A stretch of DNA of 64,000 nucleotides from contig ONZQ02000003.1 of the NCBI GenBank assembly GCA_900312665.1, forward strand, positions 2,137,402 to 2,201,401. Reading direction: 5' to 3'. The notes below the pieces were generated by a model. That model was not told the origin of the DNA. It saw only the letters and a list, made by a program, of their open reading frames with translations, and made no database searches. The translations under genes and the position numbers were made by a program. The stretch comes from Cephalotrichum gorgonifer. Lineage: Eukaryota > Ascomycota > Sordariomycetes > Microascales > Microascaceae. This document shows, in pieces, positions 23,593 to 35,636 of this stretch. The first letter of the stretch is position 1. The number at the start of each line of letters is the position of its first letter.

Positions 23593-24834
23593 ATGGCTAA
23601 GAAGCGCGTTCTCATTACCTACGGTGTCGACGTGGACGCCGTCTCCGGCTGGCTCGGCTCTTACGGGGGACAAGACTCGTCCAATGACATTAGCAGAGGT
23701 GCGCAAGAACCGTGAATAACGAGCTACACCTTAATTTTTGCTAGGCATGAGCAACAATGACAGGTCGCTTAGGAACGCAAGGGATGATGCGGTGCTGACT
23801 TCGAACGCGAAACAGGACTATTTGCCGGAACGGTTGGTGTCCGGCGCATGCTCAAACTGTTCGCCAAATATGACATAAAGACCACCTGGTTTATTCCTGG
23901 CCACAGTCTTGAGACGTTCCCGGAGGAGATGGCCGCGGTGCGCGACTCGGGGCACGAGATTGGGCTCCACGGTTACTCACACGAGAACCCAACGGACATG
24001 TCCATCGAGCAGCAGCGAGATGTTCTGGACAAGACCTATAAGATGCTCACAGAGTTCGTGGGCAAGCCCCCTCGGGGTAGTGTTGCGCCATGGTGAGTTC
24101 ATATTTGGAAATCATACACCGGATTGATCCCGGCCGCATGACATGAAACAAGAATTGACGGGTGGTGTTTTTCTCTGGACAGGTGGGAGACCAGCAAGGA
24201 GGGCGCGCAGCTGCTCCTCGACTATGGCATTGAATACGACCACAGCATGAGCCACGATGACTTCCACGCGTACTATCTCCGGACAGGCGACACGTGGACC
24301 AACATCGACTACACCAAGAAGGCAGAAGAGTGGATGAAGCCGCTCGTCAAGGGCCAGGAGACGGGCCTGGTCGAGATCCCCGCGAGCTGGTACCTCGACG
24401 ACCTACCCCCTATGATGTTCATCAAAGATGCGCCCAACAGTCACGGATTTGTGAATCCCCGGGACATCGAGGACCTCTGGCGCGATCAGTTCGACTACTG
24501 CTACCGCGAGTACGACGAGTTCATCTTCCCCATTACCGTGCACCCTGACGTTTCGGGTCGACCGCAGGTGCTGCTGATGCATGAGAGGTATAGTCGAACC
24601 CTTATTGGCCTGTTCAAAGACGATAATACTGTTAAATTACAGAAAAAAAAACAAGAAGTTGGCTAACGTTCGGCGATGTGCGGCTTGCGTAGACTTATCG
24701 AGTACTTCAAGAAGCACGATGGAGTCGAGTTTGTCACGATGGAGGAGATGGCGGCGGAGTTCAAGAAGAAGAATCCCCCTCCGGAAGGGGCGATTCTTCC
24801 AGCGGCGCCTGGTGCGATTCTGAAGCAGCAGTAA
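23593..24834 (+). CDS. Polysaccharide deacetylase family hydrolase (HpPgdA/PuuE-like)
   Basis: This is a metal-dependent hydrolase of carbohydrate esterase family 4 fold that removes acyl groups from N-acyl sugars or splits related C-N bonds. Four exons (23593-23698, 23816-24092, 24183-24587, 24693-24834) join in phase to give 309 residues. The metal motif is visible: VDVDAV (Asp13, Asp15) and the paired histidines HGYSH (His87, His91), followed by ENPTDM. Other typical segments are IKTTWFIPGHSLETFP and the C-terminal ERLIEYFKKHDGVEFVTMEE. No signal peptide is present, so it is probably cytosolic. That favours the intracellular HpPgdA or allantoinase-like (PuuE) branch rather than secreted chitin deacetylases. 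It converges with the alcohol dehydrogenase gene, with 289 bp between the stops. Confidence 0.88.
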
Positions 24835-25123
24835 ACAGGTTAGGGCGAGCGGTGATGTGACTTGAATTGCATTTTTTTTTGTAGACTTCATCTACTATGT
24901 TTAAAGTAGACTCCTGAATGATATATGCCTGAGCAATGTTATCACCCTCCCACGTCCAAACACGAAGGTTACGATAGTTAAGAAGAAGAGGATCTGGGAC
25001 TGTCCACCTTGAAAATAGCATTCGTAGTTTTATATAATGACGAAAAAAAACCGTTGACACCAACTTTTAAACAAGCTCCAAATTCAACTCAAGATTATCT
25101 ATATCTAGCTACGAACATATCTG

Positions 25124-26385
25124 CTACTCCTCCGATATCTGAACGATCAATCGTCCCTTGAATGAAGCTTCCTTGTAAAGATCCACAATCTCAGGGATCT
25201 TGTCAAATGGAACGACGGTAAGCTGAGACCGAACATTATGCTTATCAACGAGTTCCATCATCCTTTCAGTAGACTCGGTATCCGCCACATAGCTCCCCCG
25301 TATCACTAGCTCCTTGAAGACCATGATTCCGGAGTCAAACTGCCACTTGTCGGGGGGGAGACCCAGGGCGACCATCACGCCCTGGATCCTCAGCAGCGTC
25401 AGGGCCCACGCGTTTGCCGCGAGGGAGTCGGTGCAGACCACTACGGCAGCGAGCCCCTCGCCGTTGGTGAAGTCGTAGATTCCGGCGGTGGCGTTATCAC
25501 TGGCTGTGGAGTCTACCACTAGATCTGGTAGTAGCTCCGAATTTTCCATCTCGCGCGCGAGTTGTCTTCCCGCGGGCCGGTTGTCGATGGCGACGACCCG
25601 GTAGCCCATCGCCTTTGCGAACTGCACGCCCAAGTGCCCCAATCCTCCGATTCCTACGATGGCTACGGTATCGCCTGCCTCCAGACCAGCCGTCGCCTTC
25701 TCAAGAGCGCCCCATACTGTAGCCTGGCGCGCAGATGTTAGTTTCGTCCCTATCTCGACCGTCATCGACTAGCTATAGTGGTTGAAGGGCTTACCCCAGC
25801 GCACATCAGCGGCGCCGCTTGCTGGAAAGAGATGGAGTTTGGAAGTAGCACCGTCGTCTGGGGATCCGCCACTATAAACTCCGCGAAGGCCCCGTCGTGC
25901 CTGAAGCCCGCCGTCTCGCGCCTCTCGCAGAATCTCGGGTCGAGCTTGTTATTCCTTCGGCGCGACAAGCCGCAGCCGGTGCACTGACCACAGGTGTGCT
26001 TGAAGTTGAGCACGCCCACACGGTCTCCCTGCCTCCAACTTCCGGGACACTTGGACCCGACGCGGACGATGACACCAGCGGGTTCGTGGGACGGGATCAT
26101 GGGTAGCTTGGAAGGGAACTGGCCTTGCATGACTTGGAGGTCGGAGTGGCAGTAGCCGGCAGCATGGACGCGCACGAGCAGCTCATTGTCTTTGATTTCG
26201 GGGATCGGCCCGTACGCTGTTCGGTAAGGCTTGTTGTACTGGTCGCATGTTAGAGTCTGTTATTCTATTATTGTGTGAAGATGCAACATATACAGGCGTG
26301 TGATAAAGGGTCATGCACCTACTTCGTATAATTGAGCCACCTTCATCAACTGCGAGTTGGTTTCAGCCGACAACGCCATTTTCAT
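25124..26385 (-). CDS. Zinc-dependent alcohol dehydrogenase (MDR superfamily)
   Basis: This is an NAD(P)-dependent medium-chain alcohol/aldehyde dehydrogenase. Three exons (26323-26385, 25795-26238, 25124-25723), all joined in phase 0, give 368 residues. The first ATG is at 26385 and a second, in frame, at 26379. Catalytic zinc ligands are visible as GYCHSD (Cys51), SHEPAG (His72, Glu73) and MCAG (Cys167). The structural zinc cysteines are CGQCTGC (104, 107, 110) and FC (125). The Rossmann motif is VGIGGLGHLGVQFAKAMG, just after the second intron. The long spacing before the fourth structural Cys and the DPRFCERRETAG motif mark a fungal subfamily distinct from yeast Adh1. It is divergent from the amidase gene and shares a 708-bp promoter with it. 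Confidence 0.9.
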
Positions 26386-27093
26386 AAAAGTTTCAGCTGC
26401 TACTACTAAATCCAGATCTCATTAAACCGAGGTGTATTTCACCATAACTATGTTGAATGAAGCGCGGGGGGAAACTTGTCTGTTCTTCTGCACCCTTTAC
26501 TTGATGTTGCAATAGAAAGGAGATAAGAGGCCTAAATGACGTACAAAGCCTCAGGATCAACCGAGTACAAAGTATACTGGTCCATGGGCTTCCATGCGTA
26601 TTCCGGCAATTCTAACGAGATGCTATCACATTATACAACTCAACAGCTCTTGGCGATCCCCACTTGCGCCACTGATGTAACTATAAGAGTGCTAGTCTCC
26701 AACCCCAAGACCGAAACTCCCCCGAAGTATGGGTCTTGGGGTAATTCAGGTCGGGGAACTCCGTACCGGCGCTAGTCTCCAACTCCAACTATTGCCCGGT
26801 TTCAGCGGGGTAGGTCTTGGCCTCCTGCCGGCTCCGGGATCAATATCTCGTCTTCGAGATAGCAGTGCATGTTGGAGCAGATTGGAGCATATACTCAAAA
26901 TCTTGATCCCATTTGTCATCAAAACTTTCGTGTAACTCGAGGAGGCCCCTCATCCGATCTTAATATTCTAGACGACATCGGACTGGCTTCGAGACATTTT
27001 CGGTGATAAAAACGAATTCCTTATCAGGGATGTAATCGTTCTACCACGATACTTTGCCAACTCCGGTCTATGCTGTGTCTACGTGTGGCAGCC
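26386..27093. promoter_or_regulatory. Divergent promoter of the alcohol dehydrogenase and amidase genes
   Basis: These 708 bases lie between two divergent starts. Visible elements are two copies of CTAGTCTCCAAC (26692-26703 and 26772-26783), an 11-bp perfect inverted repeat (ACCCCAAGACC at 26702-26712, its complement at 26732-26742) and one CGG-N6-CCG (26752-26763), the classic spacing of a binuclear zinc-cluster site. The 12-mer recurs at 41060-41071, in the leader of the C2H2 factor. Sites are read directly; regulation is inferred. Confidence 0.45.
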
Positions 27094-28891
27094 ATGTCGG
27101 TATTCTTCAAAGAAATCTCTCCGTGCGTCCCCCGGCCCTCTGCTGTATCAAATGTATAGTTACACTCGTGCCTTTTCTAACCATACCCGTTTAGTGACAA
27201 CCCTGTCAGGAAGGGCGATGCTGAGGCTCTCCTCGAGAAGCACCTCGGTGTGAAACTAGACCAGGCGGAGTCGAATGACTACTATGAGCTACTGGCCGCC
27301 GTTCATGATTGTGCAGAGCACATCTCCAGTCTTCCGGATTACCAGCCGGTACCCGATAAGAAGCGGTACCCTCGCAAGAACATCTACCGGCCGCAAGGCG
27401 ATGAGCAGTTGTACGGGGCGGCCTGGGCGCACAAGTTCCTGATACGGGGATCGCAAAGTGGCGAAAGCCGTGCTCCGCACCTGGCGGGGAAAACCATTTG
27501 TATCAAGGACTGTATCGCAGTGGAAGGCGTGCCGCAGTTCTACGGCAGCGACGCATTCTCACCCTGGACGCCGACTACCGATGCTACGGTAGTCACCCGT
27601 GTCCTTGATGCCGGCGGGGATATACTTGGTACGGCAACTTGTGAACACTTCTGTAACTCGACGGCATCGTTTACGAGTGCTCAGGGGACCGTTGAGAATC
27701 CACACGGACAGGGATACTCGGCTGGTGGAAGCACCTCAGGGGGAGCTGCGCTGGTGGCTGGCGGGAATGTTGACCTGGCCATTGGCACTGACCAGGGAGG
27801 GAGCATCCGAGTTCCTGCGGCCCTTTGCGGATGTTAGTTTACAACCCCCTTTCATGCCATTATTCAACATGCAACTGATCCCCGTCTTCCCCTCAGGTGT
27901 TGGGCTGAAGCCAACCCATGGGTTGGTCCCATTTACTGGAATCACAAGCGGCGATGCAATTGACGACCACGCCGGTCCTCTCTCACGCTCTGTGCTGGAC
28001 GCAGCTAAGTGCCTAGACGCTATGGCTGGATATGACGGCATCGACGACCGGTCATTGGGCGCGGGGAAGCACGACAGCTTCGGCTTCGCGGAGTCTCTTC
28101 AGTCGAGTGAAGGCGGTCTTCCGAGACTTGACGGCCTTAAGATCGGCATATTAACCGAGGGCTTCGAGCAAAGTATCATCAACGGAGACGTCAAGGCCGT
28201 GGTACGTGCCGCCGTCGACAGGTTTGAGCAGCTCGGCGCAACGGTGGAGGAAGTATCCGTACCCGACCACCTAGAGGGCCCGGCCGTCTGGACAATCCAG
28301 CAGCGCATCTCCGGGTCTCTCGGCATCCTCGGCAAGGCACACGACGGACGGGGCCTCTACCTCACGGAGTTTGAGGAGGCCCGTCTACCCTGGACCACCG
28401 AGAGTTTCGCGCGCCTCTTCCCGTCGACGAAGAACACCGTCATCAACGGGATCTACCTGGCCGAGAAGTTCCCTGGCCTATACGGCCGCACGGTCAACAT
28501 CGGGCGTCGGATACGGGACGCCTACGAGCGGGCGTTTGAGAGGTTCGACGTGCTAGTCATGCCCACGACGCCCGTCGTCGCCCCGAGACACGGGACTCGG
28601 GCGCCACCGAAGGCGTCGTTTGAGCCGACTATAGGGATGACGAGCAACACGGCCGTGTTCAACGTCACGGGCCACCCGGCGCTGTCAATCCCTGTCGGGC
28701 GGGCGCGATCAAAGGATGACGCCAGTCTTCTTCTACCGGTTGGAATGCAGCTTGTGGGTGCGCTGGGGCAGGATAGCAAGGTTCTGAGGGTAGGACATGC
28801 ATGGGAGTCTAACTTTGACTGGAAAGCCGTTCAGCCCCCGAGCCTGATGGTGAATGGCCACTCAAAGGTGAATGGGGATGGCAAGGAATAG
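27094..28891 (+). CDS. Amidase (amidase signature family, 553 aa)
   Basis: Amidase signature enzymes hydrolyse carboxamides through a Ser-cisSer-Lys triad. Three exons (27094-27122, 27195-27832, 27897-28891) join in phases 2 and 1. The start exon encodes MSVFFKEIS; it was chosen because it precedes a good donor (GTGCGT) and restores the reading frame. The triad is visible: Lys114 in CIKDCIAVEG, Ser191 in SAGGSTSGG and Ser213 in DQGGSIRVPA. The length matches fungal amidases. VGLKPTHGLVPFTGI and the C-terminal NVTGHPALSIPVG are further family landmarks. There is no signal peptide, so it is probably cytosolic. It is divergent from the alcohol dehydrogenase and in tandem with the PRISE-type reductase downstream. 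Confidence 0.93.
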
Positions 28892-29244
28892 GCTTGAGGG
28901 ACTAGGGAATAATGGGTTTCTCATTTTGAAGTTTTTGAAAGTGAAGCATATATAGACGTGATTTGTATGCATTGCATCTTAGGCCCGGAGCAATAGACAC
29001 CAAACCAGATTGACTACTGCGACGTATGATCTAGTAACACCTCCTTGGTCCTTATTAATATGAAATCTTGATATCATCGCATGGTGTTGTAATGGGGCCG
29101 CACCCTTGACGTAATATGCCGATCACAGACAACACGAGCTCCAACACAACAGAACATTGGTATTTAAAAGCACACCCAGTGCTCGACGACTCCGCAAACT
29201 GGCCCAAATTCGACAGCTGAGACGAAATTTCACACGCAGATAAA
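28892..29244. promoter_or_regulatory. Spacer and promoter before the PRISE-type reductase
   Basis: These 353 bases between the amidase stop and the next start contain a TATTTAAA-like element near 29160, about 85 bases before the ATG. No gene is seen. Confidence 0.4.
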
Positions 29245-30563
29245 ATGCCATCAGCAATTGTAACTGGCGCGACGGGTATGGGGCCCTAAGGACCCTACGC
29301 ACATCGGACGGACGAAGGTTAACCCGCGGCAGGAATTCTCGGTCGGGAAATCGTCCACCGACTCGGGAACAACCAAAAACAGTGGGATTCGGTCTACGCC
29401 ATCTCCAGGAGAAAAGGGGAAGAATTCCCAGCCTCGGTCCGCCACACCTTCGTGGACCTGTTCGGCTCCGCCGACGCCATCGCCGAAGACCTCGAGGGGG
29501 CTAGGGCGGAATATGTATTCTTCTCGGCCTACGTGGAGAAGGCGTCGGAGCAGGAGAGCTGGCAAGTAAACGGGGACATGCTCCAGAATTTCCTGGCCGC
29601 CCTCGAGAAGACGGGCGTCGCGAAAACGCTGAAGCGCGTCATCCTTGTGACGGGAGCGAAGCATTACGGAGTGCACCTGGGGCCGTCGAAGAACCCGTTG
29701 CAGGAGGCGGACGAACGGCTCACTCAAGCCCCGTTCCCGCCGAACTTCTACTACCGCCAGGAAGACATCCTCAAGGCGTTCGCAGAAAAGCATCCGCACG
29801 TCTCCTGGGTCGTGACGTACCCGAACGACGTCATCGGTCTGGCGAAGGGCAACTTCATGAACCTTGCCACGTCGGTCGGGATTTATGCGGCCGTCAGCAA
29901 GGAGCTGGGGGAGGACCTCGCGTTCCCCGGGTCGGAGGAGTTCTACACGATGTTTGACAGCTTCACTGACTCGAAGCTGCATGCCGAATTCTGCGAGTGG
30001 GCAGCCCTCGAGCCCCGTGCTGCAAACGAGTCTTTCAACGTGGTCAATGGCGACGTGCACAGCTGGCAGACGCTCTGGCCGCTCCTCGCAAGAAAGTTGG
30101 GCATGAAAGTGAAATCGGATCAGTTCGCAGAGGCCCAGCAGAAAATCAAAGAAACGGAGCTGGTCGAGAAGCCTCCTATCAGCATTTACGAGTCAGAGCT
30201 GGGTCTGGAAGGTAGGATTCGACGAGGAAAGATACAGCAGATGGTTGATCTTGTCCAGTGGAGCAAGCAGCCTGACGTAAAACAAGCATGGGAGAGGCTC
30301 GCGGATCGAGAGGGTTTGGAAAAGGATGCCCTGGACAAAGCGACGTGGGGTTTTCTCGCAATGGTGCTCGGGAGGAACTACAACATTGTGATGAACATGA
30401 CCAAGGCCCGGAATATCGGATGGACTTCGTGAGTGCCCCTTTTCCGATCTTTCCGCCTGCTCTCCAAACTAAACCCCTCTCCAGGTATCAGGATTCATGG
30501 CAGAGTTTGTCCGATACGCTGGATGCATTGGCTGTCGAAAAGGTTCTCCCGCCGACGAAATGA
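29245..30563 (+). CDS. PRISE-like short-chain reductase (extended SDR, 401 aa)
   Basis: PRISE enzymes (progesterone 5-beta-reductase/iridoid synthase-like) are NADPH-dependent extended SDRs that reduce activated C=C bonds of enones. Three exons (29245-29275, 29333-30428, 30485-30563) join in phases 1 and 2. The nucleotide-binding motif TGATGILG spans the first intron (residues 7-14). VILVTGAKHYGVHLGP and FYYRQEDIL are characteristic of this branch, the second carrying its catalytic tyrosine. VVTYPNDVIGLAKGNFMNL and NGDVHSWQTLWPLLA follow. The length is normal. The physiological substrate cannot be read from sequence. It follows the amidase on the same strand with separate promoters. Confidence 0.88.
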
Positions 30564-32255
30564 GGCCAAGAGTGTTTCCAGGGTCATGTGTACCCCAAAA
30601 TATGTGCTTAAGCCTCAAGCTAGCCAGAAATACAACCTTGGCGGTGTCTCCCGAGCCGCGTGTGACCTTCGTCCGTGAGAGCTGGTTACCCGTGGTGATG
30701 CACAGGTATATGTTGATATTCCCGTTGAGTGATACGGATTAACTCTGGTCTAGAGCTTTCTATTTTGTCTGGAAGAGTTCCATGAGAGCCATATCAGGTC
30801 ATGCTCCCATCTTCTTCGCTTTCGTCTTCATAGTCAGGTATTAGCTGCGTCTGATTGTACAAGTAATTTTTGTATTTGGGGTTGAGGGTGTTTCTGTAAT
30901 ATCACGGCCATTCTAGATACAAGTTGTGATCCGTTCTCATCCATAAACTAGTTCTCCCTCCGTGGAACTACGCGCACATCAACCTCTGCGCGAACCAGTT
31001 GGGCCCAGCGATACCCCGGCCGCCCCGATCATTGCCTTCCTTCCGCACGGGTAAAGGTTCGCGCGTGCCTGATTTGTGAAGTAACGGTAGGATGTCGGCG
31101 TGGAAGTTGGTCCGCAGAGAGCGGCGGTTTTGATGCCCAACTTCCATTCTCCAGACGAAGAGTCTTATCCTACTGTATATCACCGCCACTCCCGGCTCAG
31201 CTCTGCAGAGGCAAGCCCGAGGATCTGCCACGAAACACACCGACCTGCAAGACTCAGTTCACTCCAATGGACCGGTCTGCACTGATTGTTGTAATGGGTG
31301 ACACGTTGGGTAAAGTTGACGTCCTGCCTGCTGCAGAGACGAAGTGGGCGGCATCAACGGATGGCAGTATATTGGCCAAAGGGCCCACCGTGCCACTTCT
31401 CTTTGCTTTCTACGGGCATCCTCCATAATGCGAGGTGCCCGGTAGTGACCAATTACTTTTGTGAACAAGACAGCCATCACATTGACCTGTCTCATCACAT
31501 CATGTTGCCGAAGCTCAATTTGACCGTTTGCATCTTGCGTGGTTGACCTCTGACCCTGGTTAGACGGGGTTAAGAAGCCCTCACCAGCCGGTTCTAATGT
31601 ACTTTTTAAGGTGTCTTGCATTCCTCTTACAGCGACTAGCATTGACGGGCCGAACCGAACTGCATGACTCGCTCTGGGCTTGGGGGATGCCGGGGCCCCA
31701 CGAGAAGATCTGTAGATCTTTGCCCCACAAAGGCGGATGACATGCAGCCACCCTTGATCTATATCTGCTGCTGCCGTCCGCAGCACGCCGGAGGCTTAGG
31801 CGGATGACCTCCAGACGCAGAGACAAAGGGCTAGAACATGGGTCGATGCATCTACGCCACAGGCTAGTCCCGCCCGGCCTTGTATGCTGTGACACGTGTG
31901 CCTACACGAGAGTCCGGCTTCGAGCCTAATACTTTGCGACTCAACGTTGGGTGTTAGTGGGCTGCTGAGGGGGTTTTCCAAGAAAGCAATGATATTCTAA
32001 TCTTCACTGCTGTATGTGTGTACGGAGTGTGGTCGAGCAGCAAGCGGACAGTCAGAGTTCAGGCCTTATTTTCTTCAGGGCATCATGATCACACGTCGGT
32101 GTTGCCGCAGAAGCCGCCAGAATTTCCGGGCTGAACTTCAAGTGCGGATTATAAAAACCAGGGCTATCCTTGAGCATGTTTGCCGATGCACCATTACCTC
32201 GTTATCATCATAAACACCTACCACCATATTTCGTTTCTCAATCGAGCTACCCAAC
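30564..32255. other. Intergenic region between the PRISE-type reductase and decarboxylase genes
   Basis: This 1.7-kb stretch has scattered open frames up to 175 codons (for example 31259-31786 minus) without domain motifs or splice support. I see no gene. The right 200 bases are the decarboxylase promoter and leader. Confidence 0.5.
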
Positions 32256-35200
32256 ATGTCTGTTGAAGAGAATCAAGTAGAGCATGCCAGGGTTAGCTCA
32301 TGGTTCTTGGGCCCCCGGGCTGAGAACTTTGAAGTCCTGAGCAAGCTCTTCAACAGCGTACTGGCAGACCAGAGCAAGGCTCGTCAGAACCTCTACCCGA
32401 CGGACCCTACTTTCATCACCCAGGATATGAAGAGTCTTGATGCCTACAAGGAGAGCATCGAAAGGCTCGAACAGAGCGTCGGGGAGCTGTCAGGCCAGTT
32501 GGCCACGCACTCGGTCCCATTCTGGTCGCCTCGGTACAACGGCCACATGTGCATGGACACGGCCATGTCGAGCATCATCGGCTGTAAGCACACTCCTGCT
32601 CTCTTTCTCTTACCACAGAGGCGGCCAGGACCCGTTCCTAGAGTGCTAACTTGACTTAGACATGTCGGCCATGCTGTACAATCCCAACAATGTCGCAACC
32701 GAGGCTAGTCCACTGACGACAGGTTATGAGAAACAAGTCGGCGACCAGCTGTGCCGCATGCTCGGGTATGCTGGGACCAGGCCTTCTAACCAGCAACCGG
32801 TCTCGTGGGGCCACATCACCTGTGTACGTAGTTGTCTTGACGTCCCTCATCAACCGCTTCCCAAGTAGGCCCCGCATGTACTTAGACATCTGACTTGCTC
32901 GTATAGGACGGATCAGTGGCAAATCTTGATGCCATCTGGGCGAGTAAGAGCCTCCCTGTGCCCCTGAATTGAGACCAAACTGCCGCTAATGCATCACAAC
33001 TCAACGCAGTCCGGAACCTCAAGTTCTACCCCTTTTCTCTCAAGTGGGCAATTGAGGAGGGCAACCTCAACTTCCTGAGTACCATCAAGCCAGCGTTCGA
33101 AGCGGAGACATCTCAAGGTGGCCCCAAGAAGGAGTTCGTGAAGCTGTCAACCTGGGAGCTGCTGAACCTGAAACCGTCGACTGTGCTCGAGATACCGACC
33201 CGCCTCCAGGCCGAGTACTCGATCTCGCCATCGTTCCTGCAGGACGCTCTCATGAACTACCTCGTTCAGTCCCAGGGAAAACAGGCGATTGAGGCCAAGT
33301 ACAACATCAAACCGGGCAGGTTCCTCATCAGTGCCACAAAGCACTACTCGTGGCCCAAGGGCGGAGGCAAGTCTCTTCTCCCTCTCTCTACCCGTACTCT
33401 ATTTCGTGTTGTCGCGCGCCCTTGGGCAGCTAACGATGTGTGGCTTGACAGCAATCACGGGCATTGGCTCGGATAACTTCATCGACATTCACGTCGACGA
33501 GGACGCCCGTATGGACCTGAGCGACCTCAAAGGACAACTGCAGAAGTGCCTCGACGATAAGGTCCCCGTCTTTGGTGCCGTGGCCATCATTGGCTCGACC
33601 GAGCACGGCGCTTGCGACCCCATCGCCGACATGGTGCAGATCCGCACCGAGTTCCAGGCCCAGGGTCTCTCGTTCGCCCTCCACTGCGACGCCGCGTGGG
33701 GCGGCTACTTTGCGTCTATGCCCCACTGACGCTGCAGCCGTACACGGTGAAGCAGTTGGGGCACTTGCGCTACGCAGACAGTATCACCATCGACCCGCAC
33801 AAGTAAGTTGACGGGGGGTAGTCTCTGCCTAGCCCACGATTTACATCTTATATAGATAGGGGTTGCAACTGACGCAGATCAGGTCCGGCTACATCAACTA
33901 CCCTGCGGGCGGGCTATGCTACCGCGACGAACGCATGCGCTACCTCATCACCTGGACCAGCCCTATTGTGTTCCATGTCGGCGATGAGACTGAGAGCATG
34001 GGAGTGTACGGCGTGGAGGGCAGCAAGCCTGGCGCGGCCGTTGCGGCCACCTGGCTGACCCACAAGACGCTCGGTCTGCACAAGAGAGGCCACGGCCGCC
34101 TGCTGGGCGAAGCCGTTTTCACCTGCACCAAGCTCTACTGCCACTGGGCCACCATGACCAAGCCTGATGAGGACCTGATCGTCGTCCCGCTGATGCGCCT
34201 CCCTTCCGAGAGGTCGGGCCAGAATGCGGCGGCAGTGGAGGCAGAGAAGGATCGCATCCGCAAGAAGATCGTCGGCGTCGACAACAAAACGCTATACGAG
34301 GACAAGGAAACGTGGAAGTTCCTGGCCGAGCTGGGTGGTGATCTCATGATAAACGCGTTTGCCTGCAACTTCAAGATTGACGGCCAGCCGAACCGGGACG
34401 TCGTACGTTTTGCGCGCATCTCTCTCTCTCTGTCTCTCTGACATCGGTTTTCTGTACATGAAAAGCTGACAACACCCCGTATCGTAGGGCGAAGCCAACT
34501 ACCTCAACCAGCGCATATTTGCGAGGACCTCCGTGTTGTCCGTGAACGACGCGATAGAAGAGCGCCCGCTGTTCCTCACGTCGTCGGTATTCGAGCAGGA
34601 GGCCTACGGCAAGTGCCTTGCCACGCTGAAGAAGCGGCTGGAGCTCGATGATGGATCTGGCTCCGGCGGGGCGGCGCGCGGCGACATGCGCTTCCTCGTC
34701 AACGTGACCATGAGCCCGTGGCCGACGGACCCTGGATTCCTCGGAGCGGTGGTGGAGGACTTCCGCAAGATCGCCGTTGAGGAGGTGGAGCGGTGCGTGA
34801 AGCGGAACAAGCTCACGCCCGACATCCACGGCTTGGTCATGCAGGGGACCGACCGCATCCACCTCGTCCACATGCCCATGTTCCACATGGCCAACCACCG
34901 CTGGCAGCTGATAGTGACGGCCGACTTCCCGGACGATGTCCGTGAGCAGTACAAGAAGCTGCGCGCCGCGAACCCGGACAAGTTCTACACGACGTCCAAC
35001 GTCGTCAAGACCAAGCTAGATGACCTGATCGCCGGCCGCGACCTCGAGTACCGCATGGACGAGGGCATCCCGAAACCAGGCTCCGAGCCGCTGGCCAAAT
35101 TCAGGCTGGCAAACCTGCGCGTCGTTGTTAAGCAATCGATCGCCTACGCCGCGCTCGACGACACCTACCCCGACCGCATGCCCTTCTACCTCTACGGCAC

Positions 35201-35636
35201 TCCCGCCGAGCCGCACATCGACCACGTCCTGCGCACGGCGCCCAACGCCCAGATCAGCGCTGAGTGCGTCAAGCTCAGCTTCCAGCTAACGGACGACCAG
35301 CTGGCGAAGGGCGTTGTTGTCGCGCTGGACGACGTTTTGGAACGCACCCTGCAGCCTCTGTATGTTTCCCCTTACTTTGTCCCTTTCTCACTCTCTGAAT
35401 CCGATAACGAGCCTAACCATCGTATACCTAGGCCGCTTGGCGACAACCACCAGGTCAACCTTGGGGTGCCCGGCTTGGGGTTGACTCGTGGAAGCACGCA
35501 CAGGGCGACCGTGTACAAGACGTACAATGACTTCTTGAAGAGAGGCAGGTCTATTGCAACCGGTACCGTCAAACTTGAGCGGGGCCCGGTTGCTGGCTGG
35601 CATGATGTCAACATGGACGGGGCCGAGGGCATGTAA
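32256..35636 (+). pseudogene. Large PLP-dependent amino acid decarboxylase (tyrosine decarboxylase-like), reading frame broken in exon 5
   Basis: Group II PLP decarboxylases convert aromatic amino acids to amines. The readable exons are 32256-32583, 32660-32823, 32907-32943, 33010-33366, 33452-about 33720, about 33724-33802, 33883-34402, 34488-35359 and 35432-35636; the intact product would have about 930 residues. Family landmarks are PFWSPRYNGHM, FALHCDAAWGGYFASM and SITIDPHK followed by SGYINYPAGGLCYRD, where the Lys binds PLP. The size and the DPHKxGY context resemble large microbial tyrosine decarboxylases. After GGYFASM the frame reaches a TGA at 33727, while PLTLQPYTVKQLGHLRYADS continues in another frame with no room for an intron. 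About 20 residues seen there in relatives also appear missing. The intron after 33366 has a GC donor (GCAAGT). The break may be a real lesion or a sequence error. Confidence 0.75.

Noticed and set aside
26139..26240. Possible frameshift at the start of the alcohol dehydrogenase second exon
   Set aside because: Re-reading the bases at 26215-26238 showed YNKPYRTAYGPIPE in one continuous frame, so the gene is intact.
31259..31786. 175-codon minus-strand frame between the PRISE-type reductase and decarboxylase
   Set aside because: It has no motif, no signal peptide and no similarity to a family I know; frames of this length are common in GC-rich intergenic DNA.
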